Source: Bacillota bacterium | GTDB taxonomy: Bacteria; Bacillota; Clostridia; Acetivibrionales; DTU013 | DNA length: 64,000 nt | Assembly (NCBI GenBank): GCA_023412915.1 | Contig: JAEZRE010000017.1 | Location: 165,909 to 229,908, forward strand | Direction: 5' to 3' | In this document: in pieces, positions 42,182-50,846 of the stretch | How positions within the stretch are numbered: position 1 is the stretch's first letter | How the letters are laid out: every line of letters starts with the position of its first letter | Position numbers and translations under genes: made by a program | Notes under the pieces: generated by a model | Told to the model about the DNA's origin: nothing | Database searches by the model: none | The model's input: only the letters and a program-made list of their open reading frames with translations

Positions 42182-42371
42182 ATGGAGCTTACCAAAAATA
42201 AAAAGCGGATGATCCGTATCAATCCAACTGGAACAAATCTGCAAGACATTCAGCATCTCAAAAAGGCCGGAAGACAGGTTCGAGGAGCTGAGCGCCAGTC
42301 AATTTAACAAGGTATTCGCAGCAATCTACCCGATGTTAAAAAACCGGGCGAAGATAATCTCCGCCCGATAA
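42182..42371 (+). pseudogene. Possible frame-shifted small gene
   Basis: An ATG at 42182 starts MELTKNKKRMIRINPTGTNL and QDIQHLKKAGR. Around 42270-42283 the plausible coding continues in another frame, as RFEELSASQFNKVFAAIYPM followed by LKNRAKIISAR, ending at a TAA at 42369. Joined, the pieces would make one basic helical protein of about 60 residues; as read, the first frame stops at 42307. I do not recognise the family. Its 3' end overlaps the cysK terminator on the other strand. Confidence 0.3.
42337..42367 (-). terminator. cysK terminator
   Basis: CGGGCG (42345-42350) pairs with CGCCCG (42362-42367), with further inner pairing AGAT/ATCT, followed on the minus strand by a run of T. Confidence 0.8.
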
Positions 42372-42385
42372 TTATACGTCAGACT

Positions 42386-43321
42386 CTATTCTTCCTCGAA
42401 AAGCTTTGTTGACAAATAACGCTCGCCTGTATCCGGAAGCAGAACGACGATGTTCTTTCCCTTATTTTCAGGGCGTTTTGCGAGCTGGGTGGCTGCAAAT
42501 GCCGCGGCGCCCGAAGATATCCCGACAAGCAGACCCTCTGTCTTTGAAAGGCCTCTGGCCGCTTCAAAGGCTTCATTGGTTTTCACCGTAATAATCTCGT
42601 CAAGGATATCCCTGTTCAGCACAGCCGGCACAAAGCCTGCGCCTATGCCTTGCAGTCCGTGCGGTCCCTTGTTTCCGCCGGACAATACGGGCGAATCGAA
42701 CGGCTCTACTGCAACAATTTTAATACCTGGCTTTTTCTGCTTCAGAGCTTCGCCAACTCCCGTAATAGTACCCCCGGTACCTACGCCGGCAACAAAGATA
42801 TCGACCTGTCCGTCGGTATCCCTCCAAATCTCTTCAGCAGTAGTCTTTCTGTGAATTTCAGGATTTGCGGGGTTTTCAAACTGCTGGGGTATGAAAGAAT
42901 TCGGTATCTCGGCCGCAAGCTCCTTTGCCCTCTTGATCGCGCCGGGCATGCCCTCCGCACCGGGCGTCAGCACGAGCTCTGCGCCAAGCGCCTTCATCAG
43001 ATTCCTTCTTTCTATGCTGAACGTTTCGGGCAGCGTGATTATAAGTCTGTATCCCTTTGAGGCGGCGACGAATGAAAGCGCGATCCCGGTGTTGCCGCTC
43101 GTCGGCTCGATAATGACGGTATCCTTGTTGATTACTCCCCTGTCCTCCGCATCCTTTATCATTGCATAGCCTATCCTGTCCTTAACGCTCGAGAGCGGAT
43201 TGAAATATTCGAGCTTTGCGATAACCCTGGCGTCGAGTCCATTCTTTTTGTTATAGTTGGAAAGCTCCAAAAGGGGCGTATTTCCGATCAATTCAGTCAG
43301 ACTTTTATATACTTTCGACAT
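42386..43321 (-). CDS. cysK: Cysteine synthase A (O-acetylserine sulfhydrylase)
   Basis: The 311-aa PLP enzyme shows LIGNTPLLELSNYN, NPLSSVKDRIGYAMI with the PLP-lysine, the substrate loop EPTSGNTGIALSF, VAGVGTGGTITGVG for phosphate binding, and VGISSGAAAFAA. It makes cysteine from O-acetylserine and sulfide. A perfect inverted repeat lies in its leader, and metY and an Rrf2 regulator lie directly upstream. All three fit one sulfur-assimilation unit. Confidence 0.96.
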   Translation of the reverse strand: MSKVYKSLTELIGNTPLLELSNYNKKNGLDARVIAKLEYFNPLSSVKDRIGYAMIKDAEDRGVINKDTVIIEPTSGNTGIALSFVAASKGYRLIITLPETFSIERRNLMKALGAELVLTPGAEGMPGAIKRAKELAAEIPNSFIPQQFENPANPEIHRKTTAEEIWRDTDGQVDIFVAGVGTGGTITGVGEALKQKKPGIKIVAVEPFDSPVLSGGNKGPHGLQGIGAGFVPAVLNRDILDEIITVKTNEAFEAARGLSKTEGLLVGISSGAAAFAATQLAKRPENKGKNIVVLLPDTGERYLSTKLFEEE

Positions 43322-43340
43322 TGTGAATCCTCCTTGTTTT

Positions 43341-43389
43341 TACTCCTGTAAACCCTATCAGGAGTATTGATACCACCTTTTATATTATA
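43341..43389 (-). promoter_or_regulatory. cysK promoter with operator-like inverted repeat
   Basis: On the minus strand a TATAAT -10 box (43384-43389) is followed 17 bases later by TACTCCTG-N10-CAGGAGTA (43341-43348 and 43359-43366), a perfect 8-bp inverted repeat just before the ribosome site. No good -35 is seen. The site could bind the nearby Rrf2 regulator or fold in the RNA and mask translation. Confidence 0.5.
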
Positions 43390-43454
43390 ATAACTCATTC
43401 TTACACTGATTTACATATCCGGCAGGTTAATGCTGCAGGTTCATCAGTCGGGCT

Positions 43455-44747
43455 TCATACGGCAGCCGCTTTTTTCAAGGCCTGGTCCAGGTCATATATC
43501 AGATCGTCCGGGTCTTCAATGCCGATCGAGAGCCTGATCTGGTCGGGCGTAACACCGGCCGCCTTCTGCTCCTCCTCGTTCAGCTGCGAATGGGTGGTTG
43601 ATGCGGGATGTATCACAAGTGACTTTGCATCAGCCACATTTGCCAGCTGTGAGAATATCTCCAGGCTGTCGATGAATTTGACAGCAGGCTTCAGTCCACC
43701 CTTTACACCGAATGTGAATATCGAACCCGCCCCTTTCGGCAGATATTTTTTAGCAAGCTCATGGTACTTATTGCCTTCTATCTCGGGATAATTGATCCAG
43801 GATACCTGAGGGTTTCCGCTCAGAAAATTTACTACCTTCCTTGTGTTTGAGACATGCTTATCCACCCTCAGCGACAGTGTCTCCAGTCCCTGAATAAGCA
43901 GGAAGGAATTGAACGGGCTTATCGCCGCGCCTGTATCCCTTAGCAGCTGCACTCTGGCTTTAATAATAAATGCTGCCGCGCCTACATCTCTGGTATAACT
44001 GATGCCGTGGTAACTCAGGTCGGGTTCCGTAAGGCCCGGGAATTTGCCGCTTGCGGCCCAGTCGAATTTGCCCGAATCGACTATTACACCGCCGATCGAT
44101 GTTCCATGTCCGCCAATGAATTTAGTCGCAGAGTGAACAACGATGTCCGCTCCGAATTCCATAGGCCTGATAAGATAAGGTGTTCCGAACGTATTATCGA
44201 TAATCAGCGGGATTCCGTTCTCATGTGCGATTTTAGCGACCGCCTCGATGTCGACAATGTTGATACCCGGGTTTCCGATGGTTTCAATATACAACGCCTT
44301 GGTCTTTTCATTAATCGCCTTCCTGAAATTCTCCGGTTCGTCCGGATCGACAAAGGTCGTTTTTATGCCAAGCTTCGGCAGCGTTACGGAGAACAGGTTG
44401 TAGGTTCCGCCATACAGCGTGCTTGCGGAAACTATCTCGTCGCCCGCGCCTGCGATATTCAGTACCGAGTAGGTTATCGCCGCCGAACCCGATGCGACTG
44501 CAAGCGCCGCAACGCCCCCTTCGAGCACGGCTATCCTCTGTTCGAATACGTCGCTTGTAGGATTCATTATCCTGGTATAGATATTGCCGGGCTCCTTGAG
44601 TGAAAAAAGATTTGCGCCATGCTCCGTATCCCTGAATACGTAAGAAGTGGTCTGGTATATCGGAACGGCTCTGGAGCCGGTGGCCGGATCCGGTTTTTGT
44701 CCTGCGTGTACCTGTAATGTATCAAAGCCCAATTTTCTCTCGCCCAT
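43455..44747 (-). CDS. metY: O-acetylhomoserine sulfhydrylase
   Basis: The 430-aa protein is of the Cys/Met-metabolism PLP family: FDTLQVHAGQKPDPATGSRA, PIYQTTSYVF, YTRIMNPTSDVFEQRIA, ASGSAAITYSVL, and VVHSATKFIGGHGTSIGGVI with the PLP-lysine. The long form with the GNPGINIVDIEAVAKIAHEN region fits O-acetylhomoserine sulfhydrylase, which makes homocysteine from sulfide. AAAGGAG precedes the ATG. It lies between the Rrf2 gene and cysK on the same strand. Confidence 0.94.
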   Translation of the reverse strand: MGERKLGFDTLQVHAGQKPDPATGSRAVPIYQTTSYVFRDTEHGANLFSLKEPGNIYTRIMNPTSDVFEQRIAVLEGGVAALAVASGSAAITYSVLNIAGAGDEIVSASTLYGGTYNLFSVTLPKLGIKTTFVDPDEPENFRKAINEKTKALYIETIGNPGINIVDIEAVAKIAHENGIPLIIDNTFGTPYLIRPMEFGADIVVHSATKFIGGHGTSIGGVIVDSGKFDWAASGKFPGLTEPDLSYHGISYTRDVGAAAFIIKARVQLLRDTGAAISPFNSFLLIQGLETLSLRVDKHVSNTRKVVNFLSGNPQVSWINYPEIEGNKYHELAKKYLPKGAGSIFTFGVKGGLKPAVKFIDSLEIFSQLANVADAKSLVIHPASTTHSQLNEEEQKAAGVTPDQIRLSIGIEDPDDLIYDLDQALKKAAAV

Positions 44748-44854
44748 AAAATATTTCTCCTTTATATGTTTATTTCGCCGATTATCTTCTTTGCTAATTT
44801 TTTCAGATTCTTTTAAGTATACATATATATTTAGTAGGCTTTAGAATATATAAG

Positions 44855-45298
44855 TCAAATAAAATACATTTCATTATTGCCGCCCTCCATCTTTTTATAA
44901 TTCAGCAGCAGATCCTCCAAGGTGATCGAGTCGACCACACTGTTGAGACTTTCGTTCATCCTGTCCCAGACTTTATCCTTTATGCATCTGATTATAAGAT
45001 TGCCGGCTGATTTTTCCTTTTCTTCATCCACTACCGCAAGATCTCCCTCAAGCGCCCTGAGAATTGTTCCCACCGTTGTTTTCGAAGGCTGGTTCGCCAG
45101 TATATAGCCTCCCTGCGCACCTTTCACGCTTTTTACGAGACCTGCCTTCCTTAATGTCGAAAAGACCTGCTCAAGATAATTCTCGGATACTTCCTGCCGT
45201 TCGGCAATATTGTACAGCGAAACATGATCGCCAACTGAGTTGACAGCCAGGTCAAGCATTGCCCTAAGCCCGTATCTTCCTTTTGTAGAGAGCTTCAT
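44855..45298 (-). CDS. Rrf2-family regulator, CymR-like
   Basis: The 147-aa product begins MKLSTKGRYGLRAMLDLAVN, with VSLYNIAERQEVSENYLEQVFSTLRKAGLVKSVKGAQGGY as the winged helix. Its C-terminal half has only one Cys (IIRCIKDKVW), not the three of IscR/NsrR iron-sulfur regulators. That, and its place before metY and cysK, point to a CymR-like repressor that works with CysK to sense cysteine. Direct evidence of partner binding is absent. Confidence 0.85.
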   Translation of the reverse strand: MKLSTKGRYGLRAMLDLAVNSVGDHVSLYNIAERQEVSENYLEQVFSTLRKAGLVKSVKGAQGGYILANQPSKTTVGTILRALEGDLAVVDEEKEKSAGNLIIRCIKDKVWDRMNESLNSVVDSITLEDLLLNYKKMEGGNNEMYFI

Positions 45299-45527
45299 AT
45301 TTCATCACCTTTGCAAGCCGTATCAATAATTAATATTACAATTCCTATATGTTATATAGTAATTATATTTTTTAACTTTGTCAATATACAACAATAATTT
45401 TCCCTTATCCGAAATTTCAATGTATTCGATATTTTATTATATAGCTATTTGTGCCATATCTGGAAATACTATAAGGTATGATTTAACCGGGCGCAGTAAT
45501 GTATCGGTAAAAGGAGCCACAGAATAG

Positions 45528-46160
45528 ATGAAGAATAAAAAGGCGATCCTGATAGGCGATAACGGGAAAATGAAATATCATCCGCTTAGCGGTCCGGACA
45601 GGGAGCTTTCGGACATACTCGACGAGTTTGAGATGGAGATTACGGAGGATTATGACAGCTTCAAAGAGGAAAGCTTGAAAGCCTTCGATCTCTGCATCTC
45701 GTTTACGGACTGCTGGGATGACAAGCTTGGCGATGAACAGGCGGTCGGGCTGTTGTCTTATGTCGCCCATGGAGGAGGACTCCTGTCGATTCACAACGGC
45801 ATCTCACTATGCGGCCGCTACGAGCTTGCACAGCTGCACGGCGGCAAATTCACCGGACATCCCGAGCAGAAGGTACTAACCTATACTCCGGCCTTTCCAG
45901 GTCACGTGATTACGGACGGCATCAAAAGCTTCTCGGTCCTGGAGGAACCTTACATGTTTGATATGGACGATTTTACAGACACGTCCATACTTCTCGAATA
46001 CGAATCCGAGGGCCGGAAATGGCCGGCCGCATGGGCGCACGTCTACGGTATGGGAAGGGTGGTATACCTGTCTCCAGGGCACAACCTCGAAACCTTCCTC
46101 GAGCCTGTGTACAGGAAACTGATCAGCAGAAGCGCAGCGTGGGCGACAGGGTTCAAATAA
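45528..46160 (+). CDS. ThuA-like domain protein
   Basis: The 210-aa product matches the ThuA family, a glutamine-amidotransferase-like fold: KAILIGDNGKMKYHPL, FDLCISFTDCWDDKL, VAHGGGLLSIHNGI, GGKFTGHPEQ, and AWAHVYGMGRVVYLSPGHNLE. ThuA proteins act in disaccharide (trehalose) use, but the class-I amidotransferase Cys is not at its usual place, so the activity is uncertain. It converges on the aldo/keto reductase gene, leaving 10 bases. Confidence 0.8.
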   Translation: MKNKKAILIGDNGKMKYHPLSGPDRELSDILDEFEMEITEDYDSFKEESLKAFDLCISFTDCWDDKLGDEQAVGLLSYVAHGGGLLSIHNGISLCGRYELAQLHGGKFTGHPEQKVLTYTPAFPGHVITDGIKSFSVLEEPYMFDMDDFTDTSILLEYESEGRKWPAAWAHVYGMGRVVYLSPGHNLETFLEPVYRKLISRSAAWATGFK

Positions 46161-46170
46161 ACTGCGGGAG

Positions 46171-47391
46171 CTATCTCGGGTTCTGCCCTTTACGTCTGCC
46201 GCGCAGCTTGAAATATTTTCTGACGAGCCACAGCGCCGGACGTATAACGCGAGGCTCCATATCGGCCGATACCTCTTTGAGTTTTTCCCTGATCGGAAGA
46301 TGCTGCGGACATACTTTTTCACATTTCCCGCATTGCTTGCACATGGAGGCATAAGAAGGTCTGCTCCCGTAAAGTCCCCCCGCGAACGCGAGGTACTGGA
46401 ACTGCGCGCGTTTCGCATTGAAAAAATGCCTGGTATTGTAATAGCTGAAGCAGAACGGTATGTCGACGCCGGCCGGGCAAGGCATACAATAACCGCAGCC
46501 CGTACAGCCGACGCGCATGAGAGTGTAAAATTCACGCCTGACTTTATCGTATAATTCCAGCTCTTCCGAAGAAAGAGATCCGGGCAGTACCTCTCCCGCC
46601 AGCTTTGTATTTTCTTCTATCTGGGATTCCTCGCTCATTCCCGAAAGCACCACCGAAACACCCGGTTGATTCCAAAGCCAGCGTAATGCCCAATCCGCGG
46701 CTGTCCTTTTTGTACCTGCCGTGTCCCATATATTGCGAATCTCCTGCGGCATCCTGCCGGCAAGCTTACCGCCCCTCAAGGGCTCCATTATCACTAAGCC
46801 GATTCCTTTGGAGGCAGCGTATTCGAGGCCTTCCCTGCCGGCCTGGAAGCTTTCGTCGATGTAATTGTATTGTATCTGGCACATGTCCCAGGAATAATCG
46901 TCGATTATGGCTTTGAAATCCTCTTTGTCGCCATGGTATGAGAAGCCGAACCAACGGATCCTGCCGTCTTTTTTAGCCTGTTCGGCAAATTCCCGCACTC
47001 CCAGCCTTTTGAGCCTCTCCCAGCTTCCAATGTCATTTACGGCGTGGAGCAGATAGTAGTCTATGTGATCCGTCCTCAGTTTTTTCAACTGCTTATCAAG
47101 GAGCTCCTCCATGTCGCTTTTCGAATTGACCAGGTAAAGCGGCAGCTTGGTTGCTATTCTGACCTTGTCCCTGTAACCTTCGGCTAATATGTCGCCGAGT
47201 ATCGTTTCACTTCTGCCGCCGTGGTATATCCATGCCGTATCGAAATAGTTCACGCCGCTATCAATTGCCTGGATTATCTGGCGTCGCGTCCGCTCTTCAT
47301 CTATTTTGCCGTTTATCTGGGGGAAGCGCATGCAGCCATACCCCAGAATCGAAACCTCATCGCCCGTTTTACCCATTTTTCTGTAGAGCAT
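46171..47391 (-). CDS. Aldo/keto reductase with C-terminal 4Fe-4S domain
   Basis: The 406-aa protein has an AKR barrel in residues 1-270 (YGCMRFPQINGKIDEERT, FDTAWIYHGGRSETILGD with catalytic Tyr, RIATKLPLY, IDYYLLHAVN). Clustered cysteines follow: CTGCGYCMPCPAGVDIP (around 286-302) and MCKQCGKCEKVCPQHLPIRE (around 354-373), which fits two 4Fe-4S clusters as in the ferredoxin-linked reductases of anaerobes. It probably passes electrons between NAD(P)H or ferredoxin and a carbonyl substrate. Substrate unknown. Confidence 0.88.
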   Translation of the reverse strand: MLYRKMGKTGDEVSILGYGCMRFPQINGKIDEERTRRQIIQAIDSGVNYFDTAWIYHGGRSETILGDILAEGYRDKVRIATKLPLYLVNSKSDMEELLDKQLKKLRTDHIDYYLLHAVNDIGSWERLKRLGVREFAEQAKKDGRIRWFGFSYHGDKEDFKAIIDDYSWDMCQIQYNYIDESFQAGREGLEYAASKGIGLVIMEPLRGGKLAGRMPQEIRNIWDTAGTKRTAADWALRWLWNQPGVSVVLSGMSEESQIEENTKLAGEVLPGSLSSEELELYDKVRREFYTLMRVGCTGCGYCMPCPAGVDIPFCFSYYNTRHFFNAKRAQFQYLAFAGGLYGSRPSYASMCKQCGKCEKVCPQHLPIREKLKEVSADMEPRVIRPALWLVRKYFKLRGRRKGQNPR

Positions 47392-47423
47392 GGATTATTA
47401 GCCCCTTTTCCGCAGGTATACTT

Positions 47424-47807
47424 TTATTCCACCTGTACGATATTTATGCTTTCAGTAGTAACATGCTGGTTGTCCAGTGTCAGGTCGATCTCATAGACCC
47501 CCGCTTTAGGGAATTGTATGTTTGCAAGTTCGACAAGTATATTGGCCGACCTGTTGGAGGAGCTAACCTCTATTTCGCCTGTCAGCGGACTTATAATTTC
47601 TTTTCCATCATCGTCTATGAAATTAATCCTGAAAGAATGCTTTCCCGTTTCGGAACGATGGAATTCTATATTCGCGACATATGTAAATCTGGGATGCTGG
47701 CATGGAAATTTGGCTGAGTTGATATTCCTGAAGATGCCGAGAACATTCAGATTCCCTGTCTGCGATATATTTGCGGCATCACACACGAATGAATACCTGC
47801 AATGCAT
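47424..47807 (-). CDS. DUF6941-like protein
   Basis: The 127-aa product is beta-rich: FVCDAANISQTGNLNVLGIF at the start, PRFTYVANIEFHRSETGKHS in the middle, then GVYEIDLTLDNQHVTTESIN. The order, a CD.A....G.LN.LGIF opening followed by an HP..-V.-..F region, resembles the DUF6941 family of unknown function. It probably forms one sandwich domain. No signal peptide or membrane segment is visible. It lies 32 bases upstream of the reductase gene. Confidence 0.6.
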   Translation of the reverse strand: MHCRYSFVCDAANISQTGNLNVLGIFRNINSAKFPCQHPRFTYVANIEFHRSETGKHSFRINFIDDDGKEIISPLTGEIEVSSSNRSANILVELANIQFPKAGVYEIDLTLDNQHVTTESINIVQVE

Positions 47808-47872
47808 ATAACGACCTCCTCCGATACTGCTGTAAAGCTCTTAACTCCATTGTACCAGCAGAGCGGAATAAG

Positions 47873-48622
47873 TCAACCGGGACAGTCCAGGGTATTGGAG
47901 ACGATAGCTTCTTCGGGCATCCTTACGGCTGTAAGGACTCCAGTTTCGAAACACCCCGTATCGATATTGATGGTGTTGTTTCTCCAAATTGCTTCGCCGA
48001 CGATTGAATGGCCATATATGACCGTCTTCTCCCCCCTGTAGGCAGAAGCCCAGTCGAGTCGTTCGGGTTTTCCATCGGGAAGCTTTTTCCCCGTGATGTC
48101 TCCGTAGATGGTTAAAGACTTTATCTTACCGAGCCTTTTAGGATCGCGCGTTTCGACGTCCTGGAATTCCTCCTTCAGCCCCGCGTGCGCGATAAGGACA
48201 CATTCCCCGCAAAGAATTACGTACGGGAGATCTGCGATGAATTTCTTGACTTTGCCAACGAATTCCTCTCCCTCTTTTCGGATCGCATCAAGCGTTTCCA
48301 TTACCTCCTCTTTTGCGGGCGTGTTTTTAATAAGCTTTTGCAGTATTTTCTCCTCATGGTTCCCGCGCACTGATAATGCAAATCCCGTTTCGACGGCGTC
48401 CATTGCAAGTCTCAACACCTTTACAGGCTCCGGTCCCCTGTCGGTAAAGTCGCCGAGAAATACAAGCCTGCGATCTTCGGGAACACCGCTGATCCTTTCC
48501 ATATCCCGGTCCACGGAATAGCCCAGCTTTACCAAAAGCCCGGCAAGCTCGTTGTAACAGCCGTGTATGTCGCCGATCACATCGAAATGCTTCAGGTCAG
48601 TTTTCCGGTATATCTTTGACAT
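47873..48622 (-). CDS. Calcineurin-like metallophosphoesterase (PrpE/PNKP-like)
   Basis: The 249-aa product has the metallophosphoesterase blocks: FDVIGDIHGCYNEL (GDxHG), VFLGDFTDRGP (GDxxDRG), SVRGNHEEKI (GNHE), VLIAHAGLKEE (H) and VIYGHSIVGEA (GH). It is of the single-domain PrpE/bis(5'-nucleosyl)-tetraphosphatase or PNKP-phosphatase type that hydrolyses phosphoesters with two metals. The substrate is not determined. It has a typical length for the group. Confidence 0.88.
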   Translation of the reverse strand: MSKIYRKTDLKHFDVIGDIHGCYNELAGLLVKLGYSVDRDMERISGVPEDRRLVFLGDFTDRGPEPVKVLRLAMDAVETGFALSVRGNHEEKILQKLIKNTPAKEEVMETLDAIRKEGEEFVGKVKKFIADLPYVILCGECVLIAHAGLKEEFQDVETRDPKRLGKIKSLTIYGDITGKKLPDGKPERLDWASAYRGEKTVIYGHSIVGEAIWRNNTINIDTGCFETGVLTAVRMPEEAIVSNTLDCPG

Positions 48623-48645
48623 CGTTCATCATCCTCTTCGAATCT

Positions 48646-48717
48646 AAAAAGAGCCTGAAGCCGAACGATTTCCCGTCAATCCGACAGGTTTCAGTTCAAT
48701 TGGCATTCAGGCTCTTT
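48646..48717 (-). terminator. Long-looped terminator after gerW
   Basis: AAAGAGCCTGAAGCC (48648-48662) pairs with 48702-48717 with one bulge, and T-richness follows on the minus strand. The loop is 39 bases long. It lies between gerW and the phosphoesterase gene. Confidence 0.6.
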
Positions 48718-48794
48718 CCCCAAACCCGGGCTCCGTTTGAGCCTTCGGTACTTGTTTATAATGTACTTACTGTAATGCGCCTTCTGATAAAGTG

Positions 48795-49283
48795 TTACAT
48801 GGTAGTGCCCTGACTCTGGGAGCCGCCCTGGCCCTGGGTATTGCCCTGTCCCTGTGACCCTCCCTGCTGATTCGACTGGCCGCCCTGCTTCATGTTCATA
48901 CCTGATATTATCTGCGGTATCTTGTCGGCAAGCTGGCTGCTTGCGGCAGCGTTGATGGGCAGCAGCGTGACATTGTCCTTCGTCTTGTCTATTACGATGA
49001 TTGCTTCCGTAAACAGCTTGGCACCGAGGCCAAGTGCGCCGCCTGACATTTTCCCGGCCATGCTGCCGAGTGTTCCACCCGAAGCTCCGGTATCGCCGGG
49101 CTGAGCTTTGCTTGCCGAGTTGCCCCCGCCATATCCCAGCGTTACCGATACCACGGGCAGAAAGGTCTTATCCTCATGTACGACAGGCTTTCCGATAACG
49201 CCCTCGTTCTGCGTAAAATTCTCCAGATTGCTAAATAGCATGTCTACATTCTGATTCAATGTGTCGGTCGTGTTCTGATCCAT
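48795..49283 (-). CDS. gerW: GerW-family sporulation protein (YtfJ)
   Basis: The 162-aa product has the GerW core: VGKPV-like VIGKPVVHEDKTFLPVVSVT with LGYGGG, then GGALGLGAKLFTEAIIVIDK, VTLLPINAAASS and a helix. A Gln/Gly/Ser-rich tail of about 30 residues ends the protein. GerW/YtfJ acts in spore formation and germination in Bacillus. The neighbour upstream is DUF2953, the usual pairing in spore formers. Confidence 0.9.
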   Translation of the reverse strand: MDQNTTDTLNQNVDMLFSNLENFTQNEGVIGKPVVHEDKTFLPVVSVTLGYGGGNSASKAQPGDTGASGGTLGSMAGKMSGGALGLGAKLFTEAIIVIDKTKDNVTLLPINAAASSQLADKIPQIISGMNMKQGGQSNQQGGSQGQGNTQGQGGSQSQGTTM

Positions 49284-49332
49284 TTTTTGCTCCTCCTTTT
49301 ACTTGGTCGGTTTGTTTACTTATCCTGCCTTT

Positions 49333-49833
49333 TCATCGCCTGCCTGCCTTCCCCTTCAGGTAATTCAATATCGTATTGCCGATATTGACCTTGGCTGTAG
49401 CATCCAGGCAGATATAATCCTCATCGGTTACAAAATCGGGGTTCTGGCTCAATTCAACGAAATCTGCGATTTCCGATACCGCATTGATTGAACCGCAGGT
49501 TATACCCGTTACATAAGGATCCCGGAAGCCGTAATCTATATCCATCCGGATATCCGAAGCGCTTGCGGCCTTGATAATACCGGTCCTGCGGCCGGTTTGC
49601 CCCTTGGCGGCCATCAGACCGCCATATATCTTCTTTTTAAAAAGATATACGGTCAGCAGAGGAGACATCATGCTTCCCTCCGCAGTGACCTTTATGAAAG
49701 GATACAACCAGAACAACACCAGTTTCATATTTTCTTTTCTTGTATCCAGCGTAAATGCAATTTTTAAAGCAGCGGCAAATACAAGCATTATTGCCGCGAG
49801 CAAAATCAACAGCAAGATATAAAGAAAGCCCAT
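49333..49833 (-). CDS. DUF2953 membrane protein
   Basis: The 166-aa product has one N-terminal membrane helix (YILLLILLAAIMLVFAAALK) followed by a soluble domain typical of DUF2953: a FWLYPFIKV region, then DIDYGFRDPYVTGITCGSIN. It is shorter than many members, which have an added helical segment. The conserved partner is GerW, which suggests a role in spore formation. It precedes gerW by 49 bases on the same strand. Confidence 0.8.
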   Translation of the reverse strand: MGFLYILLLILLAAIMLVFAAALKIAFTLDTRKENMKLVLFWLYPFIKVTAEGSMMSPLLTVYLFKKKIYGGLMAAKGQTGRRTGIIKAASASDIRMDIDYGFRDPYVTGITCGSINAVSEIADFVELSQNPDFVTDEDYICLDATAKVNIGNTILNYLKGKAGRR

Positions 49834-50057
49834 CAGATACCTCCGAAGTTCTGGTCTCCGATTATTTTAACCGTTCGGAAAGTCATTTATCGTAGGTATT
49901 ATTTGAGATTTATGGTCGATTGTATTTCATTAACCGTATGAATTTATGTTATTATTTTTTTATAGGTTTAGCTGCTTTAGCATAAAATATGGAGTTAGCC
50001 GGTCTAGCATGTCAATCCTGTTGTCGACATGTTAATGCCATATCGGTACGATGTTAT

Positions 50058-50097
50058 TTAAGAAAATGTTAAGATTTACATCAAATTGGATTTAAGA
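50058..50097 (+). promoter_or_regulatory. Direct-repeat operator candidate upstream of response regulator
   Basis: TTAAGA occurs at 50058, 50069 and 50092, spaced 11 and 23 bases, roughly one and two helical turns. This is the kind of array that OmpR/PhoB-type regulators bind. The 311-base gap 49834-50144 holds this array, a CATGTC/GACATG inverted repeat near 50010-50030 and AT-rich sequence, but no gene. No clear -10/-35 pair was found. Confidence 0.35.
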
Positions 50098-50144
50098 ATC
50101 CTGCACTAGGATTAGGATAAGGTTCGGGAAGGGGGGTGCGAAAT

Positions 50145-50846
50145 ATGGACAAGGCAAGGGTTCTTGTAGTGGATGACGACAGGGAGATATCCAACGCTCT
50201 TGAAAAACACCTTTCACGTGAAGGCTATGAGGTTTCAAAAGCATATAACGGGCTGGACGCTCTCGACAAGGTCATGACGGAAAGCATCCAGCTGATACTG
50301 CTGGACATAATGATGCCGAAGCTCGACGGTCTTTCCGCCACATTGAAGATCCGGGAAAAGAAGAACATTCCGATAATCATACTGTCGGCAAAATCGGAGG
50401 ACAGCGATAAAATACTCGGTTTGTCGATGGGGGCCGATGATTACGTTACCAAGCCGTTCAATCCGCAGGAGCTGATGGCGCGTGTCAAAAGCCAGCTGCG
50501 TCGTTATATGAAATTCGGTGACATAGACAGCGGCGAGAAGTTGACACGGATACGTGTAGGCGGGCTTTGCCTCGATACGGATACAAAGCAGCTTACAGTG
50601 GACGGCGAGCAGGTCAGGCTAACCGCAAAAGAGTACGGAATACTTGAGCTGCTTATGTCGAACGCAGGCATCGTATTTTCGGCGGAAAAAATATACGAAG
50701 CCGTCTGGAGCGAGATCGCCTACTCGGTTGAGAACACCGTAATGGTCCATATAAGGCGCATCCGGGAAAAAATTGAGATTAACCCTAAAGAACCTAATTA
50801 TTTGAAGGTGGTGTGGGGTATTGGATACAAAATTGAGAAGGTTTAG
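50145..50846 (+). CDS. OmpR/PhoB-family response regulator
   Basis: The 233-aa product has a receiver domain: VLVVDDDREIS acidic pair, LILLDIMMPKLDG phospho-acceptor Asp near residue 52, ILSAK and KPFNPQEL with Lys. A winged-helix DNA-binding domain follows (LTAKEYGILELLMSN, VWSEIAYSVENTVMVHIRRI). It is paired with the sensor kinase that overlaps its end by 26 bases. The start at 50145 (MDKARVL) has a G-rich ribosome site; a GTG at 50136 overlaps that site. Signal unknown. Confidence 0.93.
   Translation: MDKARVLVVDDDREISNALEKHLSREGYEVSKAYNGLDALDKVMTESIQLILLDIMMPKLDGLSATLKIREKKNIPIIILSAKSEDSDKILGLSMGADDYVTKPFNPQELMARVKSQLRRYMKFGDIDSGEKLTRIRVGGLCLDTDTKQLTVDGEQVRLTAKEYGILELLMSNAGIVFSAEKIYEAVWSEIAYSVENTVMVHIRRIREKIEINPKEPNYLKVVWGIGYKIEKV

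Noticed and set aside
44748..44854. SAM riboswitch or T-box upstream of metY
   Set aside because: The 107-base gap is AT-rich with no K-turn, aptamer core or terminator hairpin.
49980..50045. Cyclic-di-GMP or other riboswitch before the OmpR operon
   Set aside because: Only a 6-bp CATGTC/GACATG repeat is present; no conserved aptamer motif was recognised.
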